Assembly: GCF_031010195.1 (NCBI RefSeq)
Contig: NZ_JAUAMC010000009.1
Span: 1-64,000, forward strand
Direction of reading: 5' to 3'
From: Halomonas sp. SpR8
GTDB lineage: Bacteria > Pseudomonadota > Gammaproteobacteria > Pseudomonadales > Halomonadaceae
DNA length: 64,000 bases
A model generated the notes under the pieces. The model saw only the letters and a program-made list of their open reading frames with translations, was not told the DNA's origin and did no database searches. Shown here piece by piece: positions 55,116 through 62,447 of this stretch. The stretch's first letter is position 1. Each line of letters starts with the position of its first letter. A program made the translations under genes and the position numbers.

Positions 55116-55472
55116 ATGAATAATGCAACTGATAAGACCAAGCAACAGTTTGAGTCCGTTTTTGTATCACCCATGCGTTCATACACGCTGTCAGCGCTTG
55201 ATTATTACGATCAGCTGTTCAGCGCTCAATTGGATGCTGCTCGTGCCTACTCTGATATGGCCATCTCACAAGCGCGTACTTGGCTGGATGTGAAAGATGC
55301 CGACAGTTTTAAGAAAGCCATGGAAAGCCAGCAGAAAACGGCGAGCGAGTTCATGGAGCGCGTGAAGGGCGATACCGAAAAAGTGACCTCTATTAGCCAA
55401 AGCTTTGCTGAAGAAAGCCAGAAGCAGGCAGAAGAGACTACTAAGAACGCGGTAGCTAAAGCCAAGCAATAA
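55116..55472 (+). CDS. Phasin family protein
   Basis: A 118-residue, wholly helical, amphipathic protein (SALDYYDQLFSAQLDAARAY, KAMESQQKTASEFMERVKGD, SISQSFAEESQKQAEETTKN, ending AVAKAKQ) of the phasin family that coats polyhydroxyalkanoate granules. The ATG at 55116 follows CTGGAGG. No PHA synthase is in the window. A strong terminator follows. Presence suggests the organism stores PHA, which fits the acetate-oriented gene set. Confidence 0.88.
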   Translation: MNNATDKTKQQFESVFVSPMRSYTLSALDYYDQLFSAQLDAARAYSDMAISQARTWLDVKDADSFKKAMESQQKTASEFMERVKGDTEKVTSISQSFAEESQKQAEETTKNAVAKAKQ

Positions 55473-55535
55473 CGCTTGTTAGCCTGCTTGGCTAGTCTGC
55501 ATTAGCTAGTGAGTATGAGTTAAAACGTCGGTATA

Positions 55536-55571
55536 AAACGCTGCGCCTTTTAAAGTCGCGGCGTTTTTTTG
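55536..55571 (+). terminator. Rho-independent terminator after phasin
   Basis: Nine-bp stem AACGCTGCG/CGCGGCGTT (one G-T pair) with an 11-nt loop and a following T7 run. Confidence 0.88.
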
Positions 55572-55590
55572 TATACATTAAATGGTAGAT

Positions 55591-56130
55591 TTACGCTTTT
55601 GAAGCTCGATCGATTAACCGAAAGCGTGCAATACGAATAATTTGCTCAATGGCCGTTTGCCGCTCTGTTGCTAAGTCGTTGTTCAGACGCTCCTCAAAAG
55701 CGGCCAAAATTGCATGCCGATCGAGCCCTTTAACCGCAATCACAAAGGGAAAGCCAAACTTCTCCTTATAGGCGGCGTTGAGGCTTTCAAAACGCGCAAA
55801 TTCTTCCGGGCTGCATTGGTCAAGCCCTGCGCCTGCCTGTTCGCTGGTCGAATCTTGCGTCAACTCACCGGCCAAAGCGGCTTTGCCTGCCAAGTCAGGG
55901 TGTGCTTGTATTACCTTAATTTGCTGTTCACTGCTCGCCTGCTGCAACATAAGACCCATTAGTTCGGCCAGGGCGTTCGGGGCGTCATGGGCTTCAGTCA
56001 AGCCATGCCGCCAAGCGGCCTCTGCCACCCAGGGCGAATGCTCATAAACATCGCCATAGTGATGGGTCAGCATTTCAAGGCTGCACTGGCTAGGCGCGGG
56101 TGAAAGCACTAACGAAGTAGAAGTAGGCAC
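55591..56130 (-). CDS. uraD: OHCU decarboxylase UraD
   Basis: 2-oxo-4-hydroxy-4-carboxy-5-ureidoimidazoline decarboxylase, third step from urate to (S)-allantoin. The 179-residue all-helical protein has the family blocks SPWVAEAAWRHGLTEAHDA, IQAHPDLAGKAAL (catalytic His), EFARFESLNAAYKEKFGFPF and VIAVKGLDRHAILAAFEERL. It is divergent from hiuH, so the two share a control region with several symmetric elements. Confidence 0.96.
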   Translation of the reverse strand: MPTSTSLVLSPAPSQCSLEMLTHHYGDVYEHSPWVAEAAWRHGLTEAHDAPNALAELMGLMLQQASSEQQIKVIQAHPDLAGKAALAGELTQDSTSEQAGAGLDQCSPEEFARFESLNAAYKEKFGFPFVIAVKGLDRHAILAAFEERLNNDLATERQTAIEQIIRIARFRLIDRASKA

Positions 56131-56165
56131 TGAAGTCTCTCCAAAATGAACAGGAATAGGATTAC

Positions 56166-56248
56166 TGTATACAACAAACAGCAGTAACGGTACTCTTTGA
56201 CCGATAGGTCAGAATAATCAGGCAACGTCATAACAGACAACGTCATAA
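56166..56248. promoter_or_regulatory. Symmetric and repeated motifs between uraD and hiuH
   Basis: Three elements lie in 83 bp: the palindrome TGTATACA (56166-56173), the inverted repeat TGACC-GATA-GGTCA (56198-56211), and CAACGTCATAA repeated directly at 56223-56233 and 56238-56248 (15-bp period). Either of the first two could be the operator of the GntR regulator at 57845. Confidence 0.5.
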
Positions 56249-56261
56249 ACAAGGAGTGGCT

Positions 56262-56615
56262 ATGGGACGCTTAACCACCCACGTACTGGACACCGCCAAA
56301 GGACAGCCCGGTCATGGCATTACGATTGAGGTGTTTCGCCTTGCCAGCAGTGATCGCGAGCATCTCACTACCGTGACCACCAACAGCGATGGCCGTTGTG
56401 ATGCGCCCATTCTGGAAGGTGATGCGCTCACTGCAGGGGAGTACGAGCTGGTGTTCCATGCCGGTGACTACCTACGCGCCCAGGGCGTTGAAGCAGCTGA
56501 GCCACGCTTTTTAGACGTTATTCCGCTGCGCTTTGGCGTCGCGGACGCCAGCCAGCACTACCATGTGCCGTTGCTTCTCTCTCCTTACGGCTATTCCACC
56601 TACCGCGGTAGCTAA
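56262..56615 (+). CDS. hiuH: 5-hydroxyisourate hydrolase (transthyretin-like) HiuH
   Basis: Second step of urate breakdown. The 117-residue protein starts [20 protein letters not shown] (His of the family LTTHVLD motif), has [12 protein letters not shown], and ends with the signature YRGS, with [14 protein letters not shown] carrying the active site. The ATG at 56262 has AAGGAG 5 bases before it; an in-frame GTG two codons earlier overlaps that site. puuD follows after 11 bp. Confidence 0.96.
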   Translation: MGRLTTHVLDTAKGQPGHGITIEVFRLASSDREHLTTVTTNSDGRCDAPILEGDALTAGEYELVFHAGDYLRAQGVEAAEPRFLDVIPLRFGVADASQHYHVPLLLSPYGYSTYRGS

Positions 56616-56626
56616 GAGGGCTAGGT

Positions 56627-57829
56627 ATGCAGGCATATATTATTGATTTTGTTAACTTGCTGTTGCGCTGGCTACACGTGATTGCGGCTATCGCCTGGAT
56701 CGGCGAGTCGATTTATTTTGTGATGCTGGATAATAGCCTCCGCTCGCCGAAGGCAGCGGAAGACCGCGAGAAGGGCGTGTTTGGCGAAATGTGGTCGGTG
56801 CATGGCGGTGGTTTTTATCACAACCAGAAGTACGCCACCGCGCCTGCCAAGCTACCCAATGATCTGCACTGGTCATTCTGGAAAGCCTACACCACCTGGC
56901 TTTCCGGCTTTGCGCTGTTTGTAATTCTCTATATGGTGAATCCGGGGTTCTATCTGGTAAACCCCAACAGCCCCTGGCAGTGGGCCGCCAATCTCACTGG
57001 CTGGCAGGCCAACATTCTAGCGCTGGCCTTTTTATTGGGCGGCTGGGTGGTTTACAACGAGCTGTGTAAGCGCATTAGCCCCAATATGGATCGTGATGGC
57101 CTGCTTAGCGTCGCGGTTGCCGTAATGATGATCGTGGTGGCCTACCTAAGCACGCAAATGTTCACCGGCCGCGCCGCCTTCCTGCTTACCGGTGCCGTGA
57201 TGGCGACGGCGATGTCAGCGAACGTCTTCTTCTGGATTATTCCTGGCCAGCGCCGCATGGTAAACGCCATGAAAGCCGGTGATGCACCCAACCCATTGGA
57301 TGGCAAGCGCGGCAAGCAGCGCTCGGTACATAACACCTACTTTACGCTGCCGGTCGTTTTGCTGATGGTGAGTAATCACTACTCGTTTATCTACTCCCAT
57401 GAGCTGGCCTGGGTCGTGATGGTGCTGTTTATTTTTGCCGGTGCTTTGATACGGCAGTTCTTTGTCCTGATGCATGCCGGTAAAACCCGGCCAGCGTATC
57501 CCGCCTTTGGGGTAGGGCTTATCCTGTTAGCGTTTTGGGTCGCTGCGCCTAGTGCTTCGTCAACGAGTGGCGATACCGACGCTCAAGGGCCAGACCAGGC
57601 ACAAATCACCGGCCTGATCGAGCAGCACTGTGTGCAGTGCCACGCACGCAATCCGGAGCATGCCGGTTTCTCCGCGCCGCCCGCAGGGTTTGCCTTCGAT
57701 AGCTGGGATGAAATTCTGGGCCAAAAGACACAGATTCAGCAGGTGGTCGCCAGTCAATATATGCCGTTAGGCAATATGACCAACATGAGTGACGAAGAGC
57801 GCGATATCATTGCGGCTTGGGAGGAATGA
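56627..57829 (+). CDS. puuD: Membrane-bound urate hydroxylase/oxidase PuuD with cytochrome c domain
   Basis: Oxidises urate to 5-hydroxyisourate and passes electrons through its own c-type haem domain. The 400-residue protein has about eight membrane helices (DUF989-type core with LLRWLHVIAAIAWIGESIYF and EMWSVHGGGFYHNQKY) and a C-terminal cytochrome c domain (about 325-400) with haem motif CVQCHA and axial Met candidates in YMPLGNM. hiuH precedes by 11 bp and the GntR gene follows by 15 bp, forming hiuH-puuD-gntR. Confidence 0.95.
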   Translation: MQAYIIDFVNLLLRWLHVIAAIAWIGESIYFVMLDNSLRSPKAAEDREKGVFGEMWSVHGGGFYHNQKYATAPAKLPNDLHWSFWKAYTTWLSGFALFVILYMVNPGFYLVNPNSPWQWAANLTGWQANILALAFLLGGWVVYNELCKRISPNMDRDGLLSVAVAVMMIVVAYLSTQMFTGRAAFLLTGAVMATAMSANVFFWIIPGQRRMVNAMKAGDAPNPLDGKRGKQRSVHNTYFTLPVVLLMVSNHYSFIYSHELAWVVMVLFIFAGALIRQFFVLMHAGKTRPAYPAFGVGLILLAFWVAAPSASSTSGDTDAQGPDQAQITGLIEQHCVQCHARNPEHAGFSAPPAGFAFDSWDEILGQKTQIQQVVASQYMPLGNMTNMSDEERDIIAAWEE

Positions 57830-57844
57830 TCAGAGAGGATAGCT

Positions 57845-58579
57845 ATGAGTGATACGCAGGCGCTGGAAAAACGACGCGCTCCCGTTAAAGACACTAAAAC
57901 TAGTAAAGAGGGCGATGAGCGCCACGAAGCGATTTACCGGTCCATTAGCGATGCGATTGTTGAGCAGCGCTTAAAGCCCGGCGCACGGCTGCGCGAGGAT
58001 GCGCTGGCAGAGGTGTTTGGCATCAGCCGTACCGGTATTCGTAAAATCTTGCAGCGTTTGGCGCTTGAACAGCTAGTGACCTTAACGCCACGCCGCGGTG
58101 CCAGCGTCACCCGCCCCACCGCCGATGAAGCCAAGGACGTATTCGATGCCCGCCAATTAATCGAGTGTGGCTTAATGCCCGATGTAGCGCGGCGCATGGG
58201 TGAAAAAGAGGCCGCAGAGCTACGTGAAATGGCCCGCCAGGAGCGCCAAGCGTTGCGCAGCGGCCAGCAAAGCGTGGCCATTCGGCTATCGGCGGATTTT
58301 CATGTGCGCTTGGCACAATTATCAGGCAATGCCACTCTGGCGGAGTTTGTCGAACGGCTCTGCTCGCGCTCATCGCTGATTCTCGCCGTCTACGGCCACC
58401 GCGGCCACTTGGGCTGCGAATCCCACGACCATGATGACCTCATCGGCTACCTGGAAACAGGCAACGGCGAACGCGCCAAGGCCTTTATGAGCCGCCACCT
58501 AAAAGCGATTGAAGCCTCGCTCTCCATGGTCGAAGAGGAAGAGAACGTACCGGATTTGCAGCAGATATTTGGGGGTTAG
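57845..58579 (+). CDS. GntR-family (FCD) regulator of the urate cluster
   Basis: A 244-residue regulator. Winged HTH at residues about 25-90 (ISDAIVEQRLKPGARLREDA, then LAEVFGISRTGIRKILQRLA) and an FCD helical ligand domain (about 95-230) with metal-type His in LSADFHVRLAQLSGN and HDHDDLIGYLETGN. It is the third gene of hiuH-puuD-gntR, so it probably represses these genes and divergent uraD in response to a purine intermediate. The start ATG follows AGAGAGGATAGCT. Confidence 0.9.
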   Translation: MSDTQALEKRRAPVKDTKTSKEGDERHEAIYRSISDAIVEQRLKPGARLREDALAEVFGISRTGIRKILQRLALEQLVTLTPRRGASVTRPTADEAKDVFDARQLIECGLMPDVARRMGEKEAAELREMARQERQALRSGQQSVAIRLSADFHVRLAQLSGNATLAEFVERLCSRSSLILAVYGHRGHLGCESHDHDDLIGYLETGNGERAKAFMSRHLKAIEASLSMVEEEENVPDLQQIFGG

Positions 58580-58599
58580 GGCGCTAGTTTGTTGTTTTA

Positions 58600-58690
58600 G
58601 CGCTTTACGAACATTTACCACTGAGGATGTCACGCATTGAGCGACTTGTAGCTCGCTACAAATCCCTGGATGAAAACTCAGCTCAGCCAT
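58600..58690 (-). pseudogene. Remnant of a RelE/ParE-type toxin gene
   Basis: The ATG (58688-58690) overlaps the antitoxin stop as TAATG, the usual coupling in such operons. The first 17 or so residues (MAELSFHPGICSELQVA) look like the start of a ParE/RelE toxin; after that the reading is not toxin-like, and the frame runs into the 3' end of the GntR gene. The rest of the toxin is missing. Based on motif memory only. Confidence 0.5.
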
Positions 58691-58912
58691 TACGAGGGAC
58701 GCTTAAGTTGGCCTTTAATTTCTTCCCATGACAGCCCTTGAACTTTGCCAGTCTCAAGCTCATCAAGCCGCTGTTCAGCAAGAGAGAGCCAAGCCTCATC
58801 GACCCCCTTCATCGTGCTGAGTTTCAAGGCTAGAAATCAGGCAATGAACAAGCAAAGCCCGATCATTGGCTGAAAGCCTTTTTGTCTCTTGAATGACTTG
58901 TTCGAGTCTCAT
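58690..58912 (-). pseudogene. Frameshifted addiction-module antitoxin (TIGR02574-like)
   Basis: Reading from ATG at 58912: MRLEQVIQETKRLSANDRAL then LVHCLISSLETQHDEG, after which a run of five C (58803-58807, G on the coding strand) shifts the frame into a stop. With one base fewer the frame continues VDEAWLSLAEQRLDELETGK and ends WEEIKGQLKRPS at the TAA at 58690. The joined product of about 73 residues has the layout of small addiction-module antitoxins paired with ParE/RelE toxins. The single homopolymer difference could be mutation or a sequencing error. Confidence 0.65.
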
Positions 58913-58970
58913 GATCGTGGAGCCTCTTTGCATTAGCAGATTTACGCTTTAATTCTAGCATGCCGTAGGC

Positions 58971-58980
58971 GGGGGGGGGG
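58971..58980. repeat. Run of ten G
   Basis: A homopolymer of ten G flanked by CGGC-like sequence on both sides (GGC-G10-CGGC), in the gap between the decayed toxin-antitoxin pair and the ASCH gene. Confidence 0.95.
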
Positions 58981-59042
58981 CGGCATAAAGCAAAGCACGC
59001 GGGCGACGAGCCGCGTAGTGGGTTGGCGCCCTATTGTTAGGT
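58981..59042 (-). other. Cassette-end-like sequence after the ASCH gene
   Basis: On the minus strand the ASCH stop TAA is followed at once by ACCTAAC (59036-59042), which fits the RYYYAAC end of an integron attC site, and then by a GC-rich stretch with a stem ACGCGG/CCGCGT (loop CTCGTCGC). No clean GTTRRRY partner is visible at the other end; GCTAGAAT near 58950 is the best, so the site is degenerate at most. Confidence 0.35.
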
Positions 59043-59396
59043 TTAAGGATGTGTCAACTCGACTTCATATAGTTTCCTCTTGGCAGGCAACGTTCCGCCG
59101 TTGGTAACAGGGCGGACATTTGACAAGCTCCAAGCCCAGTACCCTGATTCCCAGCCGTTTGAACAAGCAGCTTCTACTTCAGAAGGCTGCCATTCATGAA
59201 CTTCTTCAACATCTACGATTGCGACAGATCTACCATCAACATCGATGGGGTTATCAGCAGACAGAAACATTGAATTTTCTACGATTAAGAGATTTCGAAC
59301 CGGTAAGGATTCTGGACGCCACGAGCGAACCTCCAGCGTCTTTTTCCCTGCAGCTATATTGGAGCCATGTGGAGCTACTATTGATAGGGCAAGCAT
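59043..59396 (-). CDS. ASCH domain protein, 117 aa
   Basis: A small cytoplasmic protein with an ASCH (PUA-like) fold: LSIVAPHGSNIAAGKKTLEV then RSWRPESLPVRNLLIVENSM, matching the family pattern of alternating strand, GxKxxExRSW motif and strand. ASCH proteins bind RNA or modified nucleosides; a few are N4-acetylcytidine amidohydrolases. It is the leftmost intact gene of the island. Base composition is lower in GC than the neighbouring urate genes. An ORF on the opposite strand is a shadow. Confidence 0.8.
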   Translation of the reverse strand: MLALSIVAPHGSNIAAGKKTLEVRSWRPESLPVRNLLIVENSMFLSADNPIDVDGRSVAIVDVEEVHEWQPSEVEAACSNGWESGYWAWSLSNVRPVTNGGTLPAKRKLYEVELTHP

Positions 59397-59422
59397 CGAG
59401 GTTCCTTTTCCTGCCTAGTCTG

Positions 59423-59429
59423 GTTAGAT
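59423..59429 (-). other. RYYYAAC heptamer at the thioesterase stop
   Basis: Minus-strand ATCTAAC begins with the last base of the thioesterase TAA stop, the usual position of the R'' end of an integron cassette. ACTAGGC (about 59413-59419) follows within 10 bp instead of a full attC. Confidence 0.4.
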
Positions 59430-59839
59430 TACGGTGCATCAATCTTGTTTATTGTTCCAAGAGAAACCGCAACCAGCTTTTCCTCACCATCTGTTTGGGC
59501 ATACACCTTACACTCACACGTAGATTGACGTTTTCCTGAGTATAAAACTGTTGCCCTAGCGATCAATCTATCTCCGATCGCGGGCCTAACATAGTTTACT
59601 TTGTATTCTGACGTGACACAGTTTCCTAATATTGATGCTCCGGCAAAGGTGATACAGTTATCAGCCAAATAGCTAACGACACCGCCATGCGCAAAACCAT
59701 TGTTTTGCTTGAGGTCATCTCTAATCTCAAGGCTCAATTCAGCAGTTCCGGCCTCAAAAACTTCCAACTCTGCTCCCACAAGCAGGCTGAAAGATTGCTC
59801 CGACAGAATCTCTTTTCCTTTCTCTAACATATTGCTCAA
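59429..59839 (-). CDS. PaaI-type hotdog thioesterase
   Basis: A 136-residue hotdog-fold acyl-CoA thioesterase. The catalytic segment QNNGFAHGGVVSYLADNCIT carries the HGG turn, and EYKVNYVRPAIGDRLIARAT follows with the central strand pair. Members hydrolyse phenylacetyl-CoA and other aromatic or medium-chain CoA esters. Start is a TTG at 59839 with AAGGAG 7 bases upstream; the ATG three codons later has no well-placed site. No neighbour suggests a pathway. Confidence 0.88.
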   Translation of the reverse strand: MSNMLEKGKEILSEQSFSLLVGAELEVFEAGTAELSLEIRDDLKQNNGFAHGGVVSYLADNCITFAGASILGNCVTSEYKVNYVRPAIGDRLIARATVLYSGKRQSTCECKVYAQTDGEEKLVAVSLGTINKIDAP

Positions 59840-59867
59840 TTTTCAGCTCCTTATCGGTACTCCGGCA

Positions 59868-59874
59868 ATCTAAC
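59868..59874 (-). other. GTTRRRY heptamer between hydrolase and thioesterase
   Basis: Minus-strand GTTAGAT matches GTTRRRY exactly, 29 bp before the thioesterase start; GGCTAATTC just upstream could be what is left of the other attC end. Confidence 0.4.
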
Positions 59875-59881
59875 CCCTGAA

Positions 59882-60436
59882 TTAGCCTGCCTCGTCACCG
59901 CGAATGTCCATGGCGATACGTGTCAAGTCATTACCGAACTGGTGTCCGCCGTGGCTGATCTCGCGAGTGATTGCCTTGGGGATTTGCGCGGCGTGAAGCG
60001 CCAGGTGAGCGAACGGGACGATTTCGTCATCACGGCAATGATAGAAAAATATCCGCGGAATCTGCGCGAGCTTGTCGGCAATTTCGCCCGGTAGCTTTAG
60101 GTCATCGAAGTTCCATTGATTGTCGTCCCATGTCGGCGCGGCAAGCACGAACAGGCCACCTATGGAATTGCCAAACTTCTCACCTGACAGATACTGCAAC
60201 AGAATGGACCCGCCCACTGAGTGCGCTACCAAGATCACTTCCCCCGAGATCTTCGATAATTCTGAAGAGATCTTCCGCCCCCAAACCTCTACGCTCGGAT
60301 TGGATTCATCCGGCATTCGTGGGTAGCGCACGTCATAGTCTGGGCCAAGCGCGCGCTTCAAAGAGCTTGCGAGCACCTCGTCTTCGGCGTGCGCGCCTTC
60401 GCCGCCGCCCTGTATGAAAAGAGCGCAGATGCTCAT
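59882..60436 (-). CDS. RBBP9/YdeN-family alpha/beta hydrolase
   Basis: A 184-residue serine hydrolase-like protein. Nucleophile in VILVAHSVGGSILLQYL, acid in FYHCRDDEIVPFAHL and His in SHGGHQFGND complete the triad. The N-terminal ALFIQGGGEGAH replaces the usual HG-type oxyanion region. Its ATG at 60436 overlaps the stop of the methyltransferase gene (ATGA), so the two are translationally coupled. Six codons earlier there is another in-frame Met without a coupled position. Substrate unknown. Confidence 0.85.
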   Translation of the reverse strand: MSICALFIQGGGEGAHAEDEVLASSLKRALGPDYDVRYPRMPDESNPSVEVWGRKISSELSKISGEVILVAHSVGGSILLQYLSGEKFGNSIGGLFVLAAPTWDDNQWNFDDLKLPGEIADKLAQIPRIFFYHCRDDEIVPFAHLALHAAQIPKAITREISHGGHQFGNDLTRIAMDIRGDEAG

Positions 60437-61284
60437 TTCCGTCCAACCGCACAAATGCAGACATTGCGAATGCGAAAGCTCCCATCGGTCGCCGCGTAAC
60501 GCCGGAACTCCTGGACCAGCCGGTGCTGGTATTCCGCCTGCCGCATGGGTGACTGATCCGAGAGCAAGGCGGCAACTACGGGGGAAACATCTACGAGATA
60601 TTGGGTGAAGGCTTCGGTGGATGCAAACTCCAGGGCGACAGTCAACTTCTCAGTACGTACATCGGTAAACCCGGCGCGAGCCATCACGCCTTCTAACGGG
60701 TCCTGCGGTGCTTCGGGAGGCGGCTCCGGTCGGGGCGGCGCTGAATGAAAAACCTCTTGGGCAACGGTTATGGTGATGCTAGTGAGGGGGAGTCTTGACG
60801 CTTCATCCCAGACCGAAGTGGCAAACGAGCCGTTGGGCGTCAGCATGCGCTCTATCTTGACGAGCAGATTCGGATGATCTGGCAGCGACGTTATTCCCCA
60901 GCGACAAAAAATGGCATCAAAGCTGTGGTCTGGAAAATCCAGACGTTCAGCATCGGCTTCGATAAACGCGATATTCGTCAGTCCAGAGGTACTTGCTCTG
61001 ATCCGAGCGATATCGAGCATCTGCTTCGAGATGTCGGTGGCGACAACCCGCCCGGCAGGCCCGACACGCCTTGCAACTGACAACGCGGGTTCGCCGATGC
61101 CCGTCGCGATGTCCAACACCCGCTTGCCAGGTGCAACGTCGGCCAGATCGATCAAGCGATCGTTGACGTGTTGCGCGCCATCTTCGATCGTGCGCCACCA
61201 CTTTTCCCAACCCGCAGCGACGCGATCCCACTGTTGACGTTGTCGCTCCACGTCATGCTTTGCGTCTGTAGACCCAGTCTTCAT
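60433..61284 (-). CDS. Class I SAM-dependent methyltransferase, 283 aa
   Basis: UbiE/Methyltransf_11-type enzyme. Motif I is VLDIATGIGEPALSVARRVG, followed by VVATDISKQMLDIARIRAS, ADAERLDFPDHSFDAIFCRW and LTPNGSFATSVWDEASRLPL. The C-terminal 90 residues carry a Pro-rich stretch (SAPPRPEPPPEAPQDP) and a helical cap that may shape the substrate site. It is coupled to the hydrolase gene downstream. GC content is higher than in the next two island genes, which suggests separate origins. Confidence 0.9.
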   Translation of the reverse strand: MKTGSTDAKHDVERQRQQWDRVAAGWEKWWRTIEDGAQHVNDRLIDLADVAPGKRVLDIATGIGEPALSVARRVGPAGRVVATDISKQMLDIARIRASTSGLTNIAFIEADAERLDFPDHSFDAIFCRWGITSLPDHPNLLVKIERMLTPNGSFATSVWDEASRLPLTSITITVAQEVFHSAPPRPEPPPEAPQDPLEGVMARAGFTDVRTEKLTVALEFASTEAFTQYLVDVSPVVAALLSDQSPMRQAEYQHRLVQEFRRYAATDGSFRIRNVCICAVGRK

Positions 61285-61309
61285 GGCTCGGATTGCATCT
61301 GCATGTTCA

Positions 61310-61316
61310 GGCTAAC
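61310..61316 (-). other. GTTAG heptamer between oxidoreductase and methyltransferase
   Basis: Minus-strand GTTAGCC (one mismatch to GTTRRRY) within TTCTAATTGCGGCGTTAGCC: the two attC-like ends TTCTAA and GCGTTAG are almost joined, as if the centre were deleted. Confidence 0.35.
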
Positions 61317-61341
61317 GCCGCAATTAGAATTTTTATTACCA

Positions 61342-61923
61342 CTAAAACTTGCCTTGTATTTTTCTTACGAAAGATTCAACACGTTGTTTTGATGCTCTTT
61401 CGCTATTATACAGTGACAACATATTGAACTTGCAGCGTTTTGTACATGCGCCTAGCAGAGCAGTTTTTAGTACCCGTTTTACTGGTTGCCGAAGAACGAA
61501 CTTATCTACCCACCAAGGTGAACCAAGGGTGGTAATAACTTTTACTTCTTTCAAGTTGTCTAAAAGTGGGGTTATTGTCCCTAAATCATATGCATGATTA
61601 TATGCATGTCCCGGAGCCCATACTCGATCAAACCACCCTTTTAGAATTGCCGGGAAGCCAAACCACCATGTAGGGAAGACCAGTACCAATGACTCGGCCT
61701 GTTTTAATTGCTCAAGTTCATTTTCAAGCAGATCGTCATTAAAATTTTCTTGATAATAACTTTTTCTTTCCTGCTGAGTTAGCGCAGGCTCAAAGTTATT
61801 TTTATATAGATCAAGAAGAGTAATTTTATAACCATTTGAGGTTAAATGTTCAACTGTCTGAGCCGCTAAGTAATGGCATAAACTATCCTCTAAAGGGTGT
61901 GATACCACAACCAAACACTTCAC
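61342..61923 (-). CDS. Flavodoxin-like NAD(P)H:quinone oxidoreductase
   Basis: A 193-residue FMN-binding enzyme of the NQO/KefF-like flavodoxin fold. CLVVVSHPLEDSLCHYLAAQ binds the FMN phosphate, and LVLVFPTWWFGFPAILKGWF with DRVWAPGHAY is the diagnostic P-x-W-W...GWxDR block. Start is a GTG at 61923 with GGAGG 5 bases upstream. Codon use is AT-rich compared with flanking chromosome, which points to transfer. Confidence 0.9.
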   Translation of the reverse strand: MKCLVVVSHPLEDSLCHYLAAQTVEHLTSNGYKITLLDLYKNNFEPALTQQERKSYYQENFNDDLLENELEQLKQAESLVLVFPTWWFGFPAILKGWFDRVWAPGHAYNHAYDLGTITPLLDNLKEVKVITTLGSPWWVDKFVLRQPVKRVLKTALLGACTKRCKFNMLSLYNSERASKQRVESFVRKIQGKF

Positions 61924-61938
61924 TAAAACCTCCTTAAA

Positions 61939-62024
61939 TTCTAACGCCGCTCAGTACGCGCGATTACGGAATGGAGGCGGAGCCGCAATGTAGTAACCGT
62001 CGCCGTGACTGGCATGGCTAGAAA
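61939..62024 (-). repeat. Imperfect palindrome, attC-like, between the two rightmost island genes
   Basis: Outer arms TTCTAACGCC (61939-61948) and GGCTAGAA (62016-62023), inner arms CAGTACGCGCGATTACGG (61952-61969) and GTAACCGTCGCCGTGACTG (61993-62011), partly complementary with bulges, and a central GCGGAGCCGC. Read on the minus strand it runs from TTCTAGCC after the first gene to GGCGTTAGAA just before the second. This two-box, bulged, palindromic layout resembles integron attC sites, though the ends are not perfect. Confidence 0.45.
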
Positions 62025-62039
62025 CTATTTGCACGGTCC

Positions 62040-62435
62040 CTAGCCCTCCGACTTGTATACGATCCAGCCCCGATAGGACTCTGGCTTGATTTCTTCAGTT
62101 TCCACTGGCTCAACGGCAACCTTGGACAACCACTGCTCTGGATCAATTTGCTCAAAAGTTTCAGAGCTAACCTTGTACACATACCCCACTTGATCCCAAT
62201 CGACATCAGTATTCTTTAACACTATACGAGGTGGGCGCTTCGAGGTTTCAACAGAGAAAATTGCCCCGTCGCCTAAGGGACGAAATGAGATGGCGAAGGG
62301 GATTGCCAGCTCTCGCTCTGAAACAGCATAAACACCATGCTCGTTATCCGCCACGCCATATCCAACACCCTGCGTCGGATTCAGCAGATCAAGTTTTTTG
62401 CGAGTACCATGGTACAGATAATCGGGCTTACCCAT
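62040..62435 (-). CDS. Hypothetical protein, 131 aa, possible ADP-ribosyltransferase-like fold
   Basis: No family firmly recognised. The start KPDYLYHGTRKKLDLLNP, then HGVYAVSERELAIPFAISF, has the YHGT...L.P...VYA....A..FA pattern seen in small ART-fold or RNA 2'-phosphotransferase-like proteins, with the His of HGT as the expected NAD-binding residue. A catalytic Glu cannot be placed. The C-terminal half is strand-rich (VGYVYKVSSETFEQIDPEQW). It is the rightmost gene of the island. A function in NAD or nucleotide chemistry is speculation. Confidence 0.7.
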   Translation of the reverse strand: MGKPDYLYHGTRKKLDLLNPTQGVGYGVADNEHGVYAVSERELAIPFAISFRPLGDGAIFSVETSKRPPRIVLKNTDVDWDQVGYVYKVSSETFEQIDPEQWLSKVAVEPVETEEIKPESYRGWIVYKSEG

Positions 62436-62447
62436 AGCTCAACTCGT

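Noticed and set aside
59120..59539. 139-codon plus-strand ORF across the ASCH and thioesterase genes
   Set aside because: It lies opposite two genes with recognisable domains and has no family features itself.
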